Under the pieces are notes generated by a model. The model saw only the letters and a list, made by a program, of their open reading frames with translations. It was not told the origin of the DNA and searched no databases. Below are positions 36,331 to 44,898 of a DNA stretch of 64,000 nt, piece after piece. Origin of the DNA: Ilyomonas sp965219515 (lineage in GTDB: Bacteria > Bacteroidota > Bacteroidia > Chitinophagales > Chitinophagaceae); NCBI GenBank assembly GCA_965219515.1, contig OZ244776.1, forward strand, positions 4,154,001 to 4,218,000. The letters run 5' to 3'. Within the stretch, counting starts at the first letter, position 1; every line of letters begins with the position of its first letter. Both the position numbers and the translations under genes were made by a program.

Positions 36331-36440
36331 TTAGAATTACGGCTGATGTTTTCATTTGTATGATGTTTTCAAACAAAATAAAAACGGCGTTTTAAACAGA
36401 AATTTATAGATGCGACAAGAATAAAATACAGTCAAAAACA
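36331..36440 (-). repeat. PUL intergenic repeat, copy B (inverted)
   Basis: On the minus strand it reads TTTTTGACTGTATTTTATTC, GTCGCATC, ATAAATTTCTG, ACGCCGTTTTTATTTTG, then GAAAACATCAT and CCGTAATTC. All blocks match copies C and D in order. It is the only copy in the opposite orientation and the only one between two divergent promoters; the 653-bp spacer (36107-36759) otherwise holds two operators. Confidence 0.75.
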
Positions 36441-36538
36441 AAAACGATTTTCAATCATCACATTTTCCTATACAATATAGAATCATTAGTTCATAAAACA
36501 ATCAAAACCAACTTTCGCCTTATTTATAAAAACTTTGT

Positions 36539-36550
36539 ATGTTTGAACAT
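36539..36550 (+). promoter_or_regulatory. Operator site 4 (ATGTTTGAACAT)
   Basis: The 12-bp palindrome 210 bp upstream of the plus-strand GH92 gene. It contains TATGTTTG (36538-36545) on the plus strand, with CTTTCG about 21 bases further up as a weak -33 element. The long remaining leader has no visible gene. Confidence 0.7.
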
Positions 36551-36759
36551 AAGAACAAATATTTACAATCAAGACAATTGTAAAGAGCAAATAACTATGT
36601 TTGGTTTTATGATGTAACTTCTGTGTACTGATGATAAATTATACTTCATAAAGCGTAGCTGCCACTTCTAACAAATAAACAAGATGAGGTTTCCAATTTA
36701 ATGAGTGAATAAATATAAACAACTTGTAAGAATAATCTGAATTCTAAAAATCAATATAA

Positions 36760-39114
36760 ATGAAACCATTACGCAACGTTTATTTTATCGTATTATTTAA
36801 TGTAATTTTTCCCTGCGTAATATTTTCTCAGAATGTATTAAAATATGTGCATCCCAATATTGGCACCGCCCATAGCCGATGGTTTTTTTATACGCCCGCA
36901 GCGTTGCCACATGGTATGGCTAAGTTAGCTCCGTCAACAAACGGGCATTATGGAAATGCTTCCGGTTGGGAAGCCGTAGGCTACGATGCCCGCCACCATT
37001 CTATTGAAGGCTTTGTACATTTTCATGAATGGCAGGTGGGCGGCGTTTCTTTTATGCCCGCAACCGGCGACTTAAAAGTTACGCCCGGTGATTTGGAAAA
37101 ACCGGGCGAAGGCTATCGCTCGCGGTTTAGCAGAGACAATGAAATAGCTGAACCTGGCTATTACAAAGTATTGTTAGACGATTATAACATTACGGCTGAA
37201 TTAACAGCTACGAAAAGAGTAGGTTTTCATAGATATACATTTCCAAAAAGCAAGGAGGCAAGAATTATTTTTGACATCGGAAATGTGCAGGGCGAAAGCG
37301 GACCGGTTACAGATGCTTCTGTTAAGATGACCGATGATACGCACTTTGAAGGCTTTGTTATCACCAATCCAAAATATGTTCAAAAATATGATAGCGGAGG
37401 AAAAGTAGGAATGTATTTTTGGGGTGAAGTAAGCCGTAAACCGGCATCCACAGGCAGTTTCAGCGCTTCCGGCATTCAACAAAACAGCAAAGAAGCAAAA
37501 GGCAAAGGCGCCGGTCTTTTTATTGAATACAATACGGAAGATAAAGATGTAATCGAAATCAAAGTAGGGCTTTCTTACACTTCCATAAATAATGCAAAAC
37601 AGAACTTAGAAAAAGAAGCTTCTGCGCTAACGTTTGACGAAGCTCACAAGTTGGCAACCCAAACATGGCAAAAAGAATTAAGTAAGCTCTTGGTTGAAGG
37701 CAGGAATGAGGATGATAAGATAAAATTTTATACAGGTCTGTTTCATGCCTTACTTGGCAGAGGCATTGCCAATGATATAAACGGCGATTATCCAAAACAC
37801 GATGGAACCATGGGTCGTTTGCCAACTGGCAACAGCAACGGGTTTACATACGAATTTTATAATACAGATGCTATCTGGGGCGCTTTTTGGAATTTAACGC
37901 AATTGTGGGCGTTAGCTTACCCCGAACATTATACAAGCTATGTACAAACACAATTGGAAATTTACAAGCAGCGAGGCTGGTTTGGCGATGGCATAGCCAA
38001 CAGCAATTTTGTTTCGGGGGTAGGAACAAACTTTGTTGGACTGGCTATTGCGGCTGCCTACAATTGCGGTATTCGTAACTATGATGTTCACCTGGCTTAC
38101 GAAGCCGTAAAGAAGAATGAATTGGGCTACGAAAACCGTCCGGTTGGTGCCGGCAAAACAGATTTAAAAGCCTTTCTTGATAAACATTATTCACCCACGC
38201 TTGAAACAAATACAACCGACAGTACCGGATCGCAATTCGGTGCTTCTCATACACTGGAATATAGCTTCAGCACGTTTGCGGCAGCGCAAATGGCAAAACA
38301 ATTGGGACATGAAGAAGATTATAAAAAACTTATCAACTATTCAAACGGTTGGTTACTGCTTTTTGATTCATCAGAAAAATTAATTCATCCAAAAAATGCT
38401 GATGGAAACTTTGTTGATAAGTTCGATGCTTATCAACCCTGGCACGGGTTTCAGGAAGGCAATGCGGTGCAATATACCTATTATGTTCCTCAAAATCCTG
38501 CTGGTCTCATCCAAAAAATAGGTGCAAAAAGCTTTACTAAACGTCTTAAAAATTTATTCAAAACAGCGCAAAAAAATTCATTTGGCGGTGGCAAAGAAAT
38601 TGATGCTTTTGCAGGAATAAAATCGGTTTACAATCACGGAAATCAGCCTGATCTGCACATTAGCTGGCTGTTTAATTTTTCGGGACAGCCCTGGCTTACA
38701 CAAAAATGGACAAGAGCCATTTGCAATGAATTTTATGGTGTTGAACCCATTCATGGTTATGGCTATGGACAAGATGAAGACCAGGGACAATTGGGTTCCT
38801 GGTACGTGATGGCTTCGCTGGGTCTTTTTGATGTAAAAGGGTTTACCGACAGGCGCCCGATCATTGAAATAGGAAGCCCGCTTTTTGATAAAGCTTCTAT
38901 TCGTTTAGGCAATGAAAACAAATTAGTAATTGAAACAAAAAACAACTCGGCTGAAAATATTTACATTCAGTCTGCCCGATGGAACGGAAAGCCGCTTACC
39001 AATGGCTGGCTGTACCGGGATGAATTGATGAAAGGAGGCAATTTAAAACTGGTGATGGGTAAAGCGCCAAACGAAAACTGGGGAAGCAAAGTTCCTCCAC
39101 CCTCTGTTCAGTAA
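36760..39114 (+). CDS. GH92 alpha-mannosidase
   Basis: A 784-residue secreted enzyme with signal peptide (ends CVIFSQNVLKY). GH92 features in order: YVHPNIGTAHSRWFFYTPAALPHGM, FVHFHEWQVGGVSFMPATGD, a pair of (alpha/alpha) segments, FQEGNAVQYTYYVPQNPAGL (general-acid region) and GYGQDEDQGQLGSWYVMASLGLF. It has normal length and no extra domain. The order and bases differ from the other three GH92 genes, so it is not a recent duplicate. It is followed after 58 bp and a hairpin by the FG-GAP/ASPIC lipoprotein. Confidence 0.88.
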   Translation: MKPLRNVYFIVLFNVIFPCVIFSQNVLKYVHPNIGTAHSRWFFYTPAALPHGMAKLAPSTNGHYGNASGWEAVGYDARHHSIEGFVHFHEWQVGGVSFMPATGDLKVTPGDLEKPGEGYRSRFSRDNEIAEPGYYKVLLDDYNITAELTATKRVGFHRYTFPKSKEARIIFDIGNVQGESGPVTDASVKMTDDTHFEGFVITNPKYVQKYDSGGKVGMYFWGEVSRKPASTGSFSASGIQQNSKEAKGKGAGLFIEYNTEDKDVIEIKVGLSYTSINNAKQNLEKEASALTFDEAHKLATQTWQKELSKLLVEGRNEDDKIKFYTGLFHALLGRGIANDINGDYPKHDGTMGRLPTGNSNGFTYEFYNTDAIWGAFWNLTQLWALAYPEHYTSYVQTQLEIYKQRGWFGDGIANSNFVSGVGTNFVGLAIAAAYNCGIRNYDVHLAYEAVKKNELGYENRPVGAGKTDLKAFLDKHYSPTLETNTTDSTGSQFGASHTLEYSFSTFAAAQMAKQLGHEEDYKKLINYSNGWLLLFDSSEKLIHPKNADGNFVDKFDAYQPWHGFQEGNAVQYTYYVPQNPAGLIQKIGAKSFTKRLKNLFKTAQKNSFGGGKEIDAFAGIKSVYNHGNQPDLHISWLFNFSGQPWLTQKWTRAICNEFYGVEPIHGYGYGQDEDQGQLGSWYVMASLGLFDVKGFTDRRPIIEIGSPLFDKASIRLGNENKLVIETKNNSAENIYIQSARWNGKPLTNGWLYRDELMKGGNLKLVMGKAPNENWGSKVPPPSVQ

Positions 39115-39129
39115 CGGTTGCAAATCAGT

Positions 39130-39160
39130 AATCAATCGAGGTTGTTTTGATTGATTTTTT
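39130..39160 (+). terminator. Hairpin and T run between GH92 and the FG-GAP gene
   Basis: An 8-bp stem AATCAATC/GATTGATT (39130-39137 with 39149-39156) is followed by TTTT. It lies 16 bases after the GH92 stop and may reduce, rather than stop, transcription into the FG-GAP gene 58 bp away. Confidence 0.6.
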
Positions 39161-39172
39161 AAAGAAAAAAGC

Positions 39173-42100
39173 ATGAAACGCACACACTGCATTTGTATTT
39201 TTTTTATTATCTCACTATTCTTGTTTTCGTGCAAGCAACACAATGAATTGTTTCAATTGATCTCTTCTCAGCATTCCGGAATTACGTTTAATAATAAAAT
39301 TGTTGAAACCGATTCTATCAATCCAATTGATGTAACCAATATTTATAATGGCGGCGGCGTGGGCATTGGCGACTTTAATAACGATGGCTTACAGGATGTT
39401 TATTTTACAGGAAGTTTTGTATCTAATAAATTGTACCTGAACAAAGGAGATATGAAATTTGAAGACATTACAAAACCGGCAGGCGTAAGCGGCGAAGGCA
39501 AATGGTGCCGAGGTGTAGCCATTGTAGATATTAATAATGATGGATGGATGGATATATACGTTTGTGCATCTATGGATAAAGATCCTGCCAAACGAAAAAA
39601 TATTTTGTATATAAACCAGGGTCTTGATAAAAACGGCACTCCTGTTTTTAAAGATTTTGCCGCCGAATATGGTCTTGCTGATACGACCTATTCCACCATG
39701 GCTAACTTTTTTGATTACGATAACGATGGCGATCTTGACATGTATCTGGTAGTAAACGAAATTTTGCCAAACGTAAATCCTTCTATGTTTAAACCTAAGA
39801 TTACGGATGGCTCTTTTCCAGGCACAGGGCGGCTTTACAGGAACGATATGAATGCTTCTTTACATCATCCGGTATTTACCGATGTTACCAAAGAAGCCGG
39901 GTTGACGATTGAAGGTTATGGGCATAGTGCTACCATTGCCGATATTAATAATGATGGCTGGAAAGATATTTTTGTAACCAATGATTTTATAGCAAACGAT
40001 CTCCTGTACATCAATAACGGTGATGGAACGTTTACCGATAAAGCCGCTTCTTATTTTAAACATACTTCTGCCAACGGAATGGGGCAGGATGTGATAGATA
40101 TAAACAATGACGGACTTTCTGATATTGTAGAACTGGACATGAATCCGGAAGACAATTACAGAAAAAAAATGATGCTTGGTTATACAAGTTACCAGACATT
40201 TTTACTGTACGATAATTTTAAATATCAGGTGCAGTATGTAAAAAATTCTATACAGGTGAATCAGGGTCCAAGAATGAATGCAAACGATTCAATTGGCGAT
40301 CCTGTATTTGGAGATGCAGGATATTTTTCAGGCATGGCGGAAACCGACTGGAGCTGGACGCCATTGGTAGCCGATTTTGACAATGATGGACTGCGGGATG
40401 TAATTGTTACGAACGGCTTTCCAAAAGACATAACGGATCACGACTTTATTGCTTATCGCAAAGAGTCGTCCGAAGTAACGCCTATGGCTACCACGCTTGC
40501 GCAGATACCGGAAGTAAAACTGCACAATTATGCGTTTCAAAACAACGGAAACTGCGCCTTTGCCAATGTTACAACTGCCTGGGGTTTAGCCCAATCTTCG
40601 TTTTCTAACGGCGCCGTTTACGCAGATCTGGATAATGATGGCGACCTGGATGTAGTTGTCAATAATATCAATGACGAAGCTTCCATGTATAGGAATACGC
40701 TAATGGATGCAAAACCAAAAGACAAGCATTATTTATCGGTGCATTTAAAAGGCGATTCGTTAAACCGAAACGGTTTGGGAACGTGGATTGAACTTTATTA
40801 CGGAAGCAACAAACAGGTGTATGAACAAACTCCTTACCGTGGTTACTTATCAACGGTGCAGTTGGATGCTCATTTCGGGTTAACGGTTTCTTTGATTGAT
40901 TCTTTAATTATTAAATGGGCAAATGGAAGCGAAGAAATAATGAAAAATGTATCCGTTGATCAAACAATAGAAGCGGATATAAAACATGCCACGAACCGGT
41001 ATAACTGGAACCGCCAGGTACTGGCAAACAATTCTTTATTTACCGATGTAACAGATTCGTTAGGAATTCGCTATACGCACACGCAACCTGAGTATATTGA
41101 TTTCAACATTCAAAAATTATTGCCCCACAAATTTTCTGCGTATGGACCTCCGCTTGCTGCCGGCGATGTAAACGGAGATGGATTGGATGATATTGTTATC
41201 GGCGGCAATTCATCTTATGGATCGAGTGTTTTTTTACAACAACCCAATCACTTATTTGTACAAAAAAACCTGATCAAGCAAAACGAAAATACAACTGAAC
41301 CCTACCAGGATATGGGAACTCTTTTGTTTGATGCAGACGGCGATGGTGATGAAGACCTTTATATAGCAAGAGGCGGTTATCAAAACCCGCCCAATACAAG
41401 TGCTTACCAGGATCATTTTTATATAAATGATGGAAAAGGAAACTTTACGGAAGATAGCGCAGCGCTGCCGGCAAATTTCACAAGCAAATCGTGCGTGCGG
41501 GCAATAGACTATGACAAAGACGGCGATCTTGATTTATTTGTTGCCGGCAGGATTGAACCGTGGAATTACCCCAAACCGGTATCCAGTTTTATTTACAGAA
41601 ACGATTCAAAAAACGGGTATATTAAATTCACGGATGTAACCCAACAGGTAGCAAAAGATTTAAATAATATTGGGTTGGTGTGTGATGCCCTTTTTACAGA
41701 TTTTGATAACGACGGCTGGACTGATCTTGTATTGGCGGGTGAATGGATGCCGGTAACTTTTTTAAAGTATGAAAAGGGCGTTTTTAAAAATGTAACTCCC
41801 AATTCAGGCATTGCGGATCAAATCGGGTGGTGGACCAGCATCGTTTCAGGCGATTTTGATAACGATAGCGACATTGATTATGTTGTTGGCAATCTGGGTC
41901 AGAATTCTTTTTACAAAGCATCGCAAAAATATCCGGTATCCGTTTATGCCAGCGATTTTGATGGCGACAAAAGTTATGATGCTTTTCTTTCCTTGTACCT
42001 GCCATCGAGCCATGACGATACTTCAAAAAAAGAGTTTCCTGCAAACAGTCGTGATGAGATTATTGATCAGATGATACGTATGCGAACAAAATTTCCGGAT

Positions 42101-42751
42101 TATAAATCGTATGCAAACATTACCGTAGATTCATTATTTACAAAAGAACAATTACAGAAAGCGTTGGTATTAAAAGCAAACAATTTTAATTCGTGCTTTT
42201 GCAGAAACGATGGCGGTGGTAAATTTACTTTAATCAGTCTGCCTTTTACTGCCCAGCTTTCTGCTTTAAACGGAATGATTGCAGACGATTTTGACGGCGA
42301 TGGCAACCTTGACATTGCAATCAATACGAATGACTTTGGTGCCAATGTAGCTGCCGGGCGATATGATGCTTTAAACGGTCTGGTATTAAAAGGAAACGGG
42401 AAAGGGGCTTTTGTAGCACAAACGATTTTAGAAAGCGGCATCTTCATTCCCGGCGATGGAAAAGCGTTCGTTAAACTCAGAAGCAAAAACAACAAATACC
42501 TGATGGCTGCTTCGCAAAACCGGGGACCGCTGAAAGTGTTTGAACTCAAAAAAGATAATACCAATATTCCATTACAAAGCACTGATGTCAGCGCCAAAAT
42601 TGTTTATAAAAACGGGCAAAAACAAAAGCGGGAATTTTATTACGGCTCTTCATTTCTTTCGCAATCAGCAAGATTTTTAAGCATCAGTAAAGATGTTTCT
42701 TCATTGATGATTACCGACAGCTTTGGAAAAACAAGAACCATACGTTTTTAA
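39173..42751 (+). CDS. FG-GAP/VCBS repeat lipoprotein with ASPIC/UnbV domain (CRTAC1-like)
   Basis: A 1192-residue surface-type lipoprotein; signal FIISLFLFSC with lipid cysteine near residue 20. Calcium-binding FG-GAP/VCBS repeats recur throughout: DFNNDGLQDVYF, DINNDGWMDIYV, DYDNDGDLDMYL, DINNDGLSDIVE, DFDNDGLRDVIV, DLDNDGDLDVVV and later DVNGDGLDDIVI, DADGDGDEDLYI, DYDKDGDLDLFV. An ASPIC/UnbV domain lies near residues 520-600 (YRGYLSTVQLDAHFGLT). The C-terminus YYGSSFLSQSARFLSIS is shared with the 59.8 kb homologue. Such proteins often sit in PULs; the role may be ligand binding on the cell surface. Sometimes mis-annotated as RNA-binding. Confidence 0.88.
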   Translation: MKRTHCICIFFIISLFLFSCKQHNELFQLISSQHSGITFNNKIVETDSINPIDVTNIYNGGGVGIGDFNNDGLQDVYFTGSFVSNKLYLNKGDMKFEDITKPAGVSGEGKWCRGVAIVDINNDGWMDIYVCASMDKDPAKRKNILYINQGLDKNGTPVFKDFAAEYGLADTTYSTMANFFDYDNDGDLDMYLVVNEILPNVNPSMFKPKITDGSFPGTGRLYRNDMNASLHHPVFTDVTKEAGLTIEGYGHSATIADINNDGWKDIFVTNDFIANDLLYINNGDGTFTDKAASYFKHTSANGMGQDVIDINNDGLSDIVELDMNPEDNYRKKMMLGYTSYQTFLLYDNFKYQVQYVKNSIQVNQGPRMNANDSIGDPVFGDAGYFSGMAETDWSWTPLVADFDNDGLRDVIVTNGFPKDITDHDFIAYRKESSEVTPMATTLAQIPEVKLHNYAFQNNGNCAFANVTTAWGLAQSSFSNGAVYADLDNDGDLDVVVNNINDEASMYRNTLMDAKPKDKHYLSVHLKGDSLNRNGLGTWIELYYGSNKQVYEQTPYRGYLSTVQLDAHFGLTVSLIDSLIIKWANGSEEIMKNVSVDQTIEADIKHATNRYNWNRQVLANNSLFTDVTDSLGIRYTHTQPEYIDFNIQKLLPHKFSAYGPPLAAGDVNGDGLDDIVIGGNSSYGSSVFLQQPNHLFVQKNLIKQNENTTEPYQDMGTLLFDADGDGDEDLYIARGGYQNPPNTSAYQDHFYINDGKGNFTEDSAALPANFTSKSCVRAIDYDKDGDLDLFVAGRIEPWNYPKPVSSFIYRNDSKNGYIKFTDVTQQVAKDLNNIGLVCDALFTDFDNDGWTDLVLAGEWMPVTFLKYEKGVFKNVTPNSGIADQIGWWTSIVSGDFDNDSDIDYVVGNLGQNSFYKASQKYPVSVYASDFDGDKSYDAFLSLYLPSSHDDTSKKEFPANSRDEIIDQMIRMRTKFPDYKSYANITVDSLFTKEQLQKALVLKANNFNSCFCRNDGGGKFTLISLPFTAQLSALNGMIADDFDGDGNLDIAINTNDFGANVAAGRYDALNGLVLKGNGKGAFVAQTILESGIFIPGDGKAFVKLRSKNNKYLMAASQNRGPLKVFELKKDNTNIPLQSTDVSAKIVYKNGQKQKREFYYGSSFLSQSARFLSISKDVSSLMITDSFGKTRTIRF

Positions 42752-42805
42752 AAAATCATCCGAAACAAATCAATTTTCGGATGTATGATGGTTAAATAGC
42801 TTGCT

Positions 42806-42956
42806 GTTTTGACTGTCTTTTTGTTGCATATCATTCATAAATTTCTGATTAAAAACGCCATTTTTATTTCTGGTGAAATCATTATGCGGTTAAAAAAAAC
42901 ACTTTGGTTCTGTTGAAATCATCATGCTGTTGAAAACACCACCTTTTATTGCATTG
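42806..42956 (+). repeat. PUL intergenic repeat, copy C, with internal tandem duplication
   Basis: Carries the blocks TTTTGACTGT, TTGCATATCATTCATAAATT, TTCTGATTAAAAACGCCATT in order. The tail is duplicated with a 40-bp period: the unit beginning TTCTGGTGAAATCATTATGC (42868) recurs as TTCTGTTGAAATCATCATGC (42908). It lies between the FG-GAP gene and the SusD gene stop. A 9-bp hairpin CATCCGAAA/TTTCGGATG (42757-42783) just upstream may end the FG-GAP message. Confidence 0.75.
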
Positions 42957-42970
42957 TGTTTTATTCTTTA

Positions 42971-42998
42971 ATAAAAAAATGGCGGATCAACCGCCATT
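42971..42998 (-). terminator. Terminator after SusD
   Basis: An 8-bp stem AATGGCGG/CCGCCATT with loop ATCAA; on the minus strand it is followed by TTTTTTAT. It lies 52 bases after the SusD stop. Confidence 0.75.
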
Positions 42999-43049
42999 CT
43001 TTCTGCTTATATGTATTGGATGTAAAAAAAATCAGATCGGAAAAAACAT

Positions 43050-44888
43050 TTAATAACCCGGGTTTTGCACCAGTGTGTTACTGCTCTTTTTTATTTCATC
43101 GTTTGGAATGGGAAACAAATAATAATAATCACCTTTCCAAGCACTTCTTTGTTCTGCCGCATCAATTACCCCATAAGTAAAGTGAAGCTTGCCCAATATG
43201 TCTCCGGGCTGCGCGCCCGTCCAGTCCATAGTAACGCCGGAAAGACCACGTATGGTAATATCTACGTTTCCCGGTGCCGCTTTCCAGCGCATCAAATCCC
43301 AAAAACGTGAATCTTCCAGATGTAATTCTATGGCTCTTTCATTTCGATAATCTCTTACCAAATCTGTTCCTGAAGAGGTTATATCGGGCATATTTACCGA
43401 CGGTCTTTTTCTTACTTTATTAATGTATTCGCGGGCTACTGCTTCATTACCCAATGCCATTTGTATCTCTGCATAATTTAAATAAAATTCCGCCAGTCTC
43501 ATAAAAACAACCACCTGGTTATAGTTGTAATCGAAGCTGGCTCGCGGACCTGTAAAATCTAATAATCTTTTAAACGTATATCCGGTTTGTACCCGCCAAT
43601 GAAATGGTGTTAAGCCTTTTACCCAGTAGGTTTTAGAATCTCTGCCAAAATCAAAAAGATCCTGTCCGTTATAAGGGTCTTTTTTATTTGGATTCAGATA
43701 AGGTCCGTCATTGTTGGGATTGGGATTGGCATCTTCCCAGTATTCATAAGTTCTTACGGTACTTTTTGCGCCGTCATTGATAGTAAACGGTCCGGCGCCG
43801 GGATAAATGATATCACTGTAAAAACGCGGGTCTCTGTTTTTTTCCGGATGCTGCGGATCGTACCCGGATGCAGGATTTACCGTAACGCCGTCAGCCATAT
43901 ATGGGTATTCACCGTTGGTCATCTCAAACATATTCACGAACGTTTGCGTTGGCATAATTCGCTGCCGGGCATCAAAACCGCTGGGCCAGTAATCGTAGTT
44001 ATAACCCCAGTCGGGTATTCGTGTATTTGCCGTAAACGATTTACCTAAAATGGTTTCATCGGTTTTTAAAGGCTTGGTAAAAAGATCGTCGTGCGTTGGG
44101 TGTAAGGTAAAGCCGGCATCAATGACGGCTTTGGTAGCGGCTTCGGCAGCTTCCCATTTAGATTTATCGTTGGAAGGATTATGTAAAGGGCTGGCAGCAT
44201 AAAACAACATTCTGGCTTTTAAAGCCATAGCTGCTTCTTTGCTAATTTTTCCAGATAAAGGCGTTATACCATCCAATAAGTTAATAGCCGAATCACATTC
44301 ACCCAACACAAAAGCTTCGCATTCATCATACATATTTCTGGGAATAGTAAAAGATTTATCGTTAAGATTAAAACTGCTGGTAATGATGGGTACGCCGCCA
44401 TAGGTACGCATCAGTTCAAAATACATATAGGCACGAAGAAAATGTATCTCACCTTTCATCGGGTTTAGTACATTCTCACCAATTTCAGAAGTTTGCGTGT
44501 TTTCAAGAAAAATGTTGGCTTTTCGTATATAACCGTATTCATCATTCCAGATGTTGGTAAGGTCGGTTATGTTATCCGGCGTGATAATTCCCTGCAGGTA
44601 CTCACGAATACCGGCTGCCCGGTCGTGGGTTTCAGGCTGGTCAACGGCTATATCTGTCAGTGCTTCATAACCGCCTGTACCCGGGCTCCAGGGCGGTCTT
44701 ATTCCATTGTAAACATCATACACGTAGTTTTGAAGAAAAGACGGATCGGTAAAAACAGCGTTTTCAGATATTCTGTCTAATGGTTGCTTGTCAAGCACTT
44801 TTTTGCAGGCATAAAAGCAGCCTGTGGCAACAATTAGTAGAGCAACAACAAAAACACGTATTCTGTTACTATGAAAAAACACTTTCAT
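43050..44888 (-). CDS. SusD/RagB family nutrient-binding lipoprotein
   Basis: A 612-residue outer-membrane lipoprotein. The N-terminal signal ends CFYACKKVLDKQPLDRI, with the lipid cysteine before KK. SusD features are FLRAYMYFELMRTYGGVPI (TPR-like helices), ALKARMLFYAASPLHNP and the C-terminal LHLEDSRFWDLMRWKA with YLFPIPNDEIKKSSNTLVQNPGY. It caps the SusC pore and binds oligosaccharides. It is 10 bases downstream of SusC on the same strand; the pair is one unit. Confidence 0.93.
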   Translation of the reverse strand: MKVFFHSNRIRVFVVALLIVATGCFYACKKVLDKQPLDRISENAVFTDPSFLQNYVYDVYNGIRPPWSPGTGGYEALTDIAVDQPETHDRAAGIREYLQGIITPDNITDLTNIWNDEYGYIRKANIFLENTQTSEIGENVLNPMKGEIHFLRAYMYFELMRTYGGVPIITSSFNLNDKSFTIPRNMYDECEAFVLGECDSAINLLDGITPLSGKISKEAAMALKARMLFYAASPLHNPSNDKSKWEAAEAATKAVIDAGFTLHPTHDDLFTKPLKTDETILGKSFTANTRIPDWGYNYDYWPSGFDARQRIMPTQTFVNMFEMTNGEYPYMADGVTVNPASGYDPQHPEKNRDPRFYSDIIYPGAGPFTINDGAKSTVRTYEYWEDANPNPNNDGPYLNPNKKDPYNGQDLFDFGRDSKTYWVKGLTPFHWRVQTGYTFKRLLDFTGPRASFDYNYNQVVVFMRLAEFYLNYAEIQMALGNEAVAREYINKVRKRPSVNMPDITSSGTDLVRDYRNERAIELHLEDSRFWDLMRWKAAPGNVDITIRGLSGVTMDWTGAQPGDILGKLHFTYGVIDAAEQRSAWKGDYYYLFPIPNDEIKKSSNTLVQNPGY

Positions 44889-44898
44889 TTTCTATTGT

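Noticed and set aside
36182..36376. A 64-codon minus-strand frame in the divergent PUL spacer
   Set aside because: It covers operator site 3 and part of the repeat copy B, so it is explained by regulatory and repeat DNA.
37376..37387. ATGTTCAAAAAT inside the GH92 gene as another operator
   Set aside because: One mismatch that breaks the symmetry, inside a coding region, in ordinary codons; likely chance.
39350..42400. Recurring GAT-rich DNA words as a DNA repeat
   Set aside because: They encode DxDxDG calcium loops of FG-GAP repeats.
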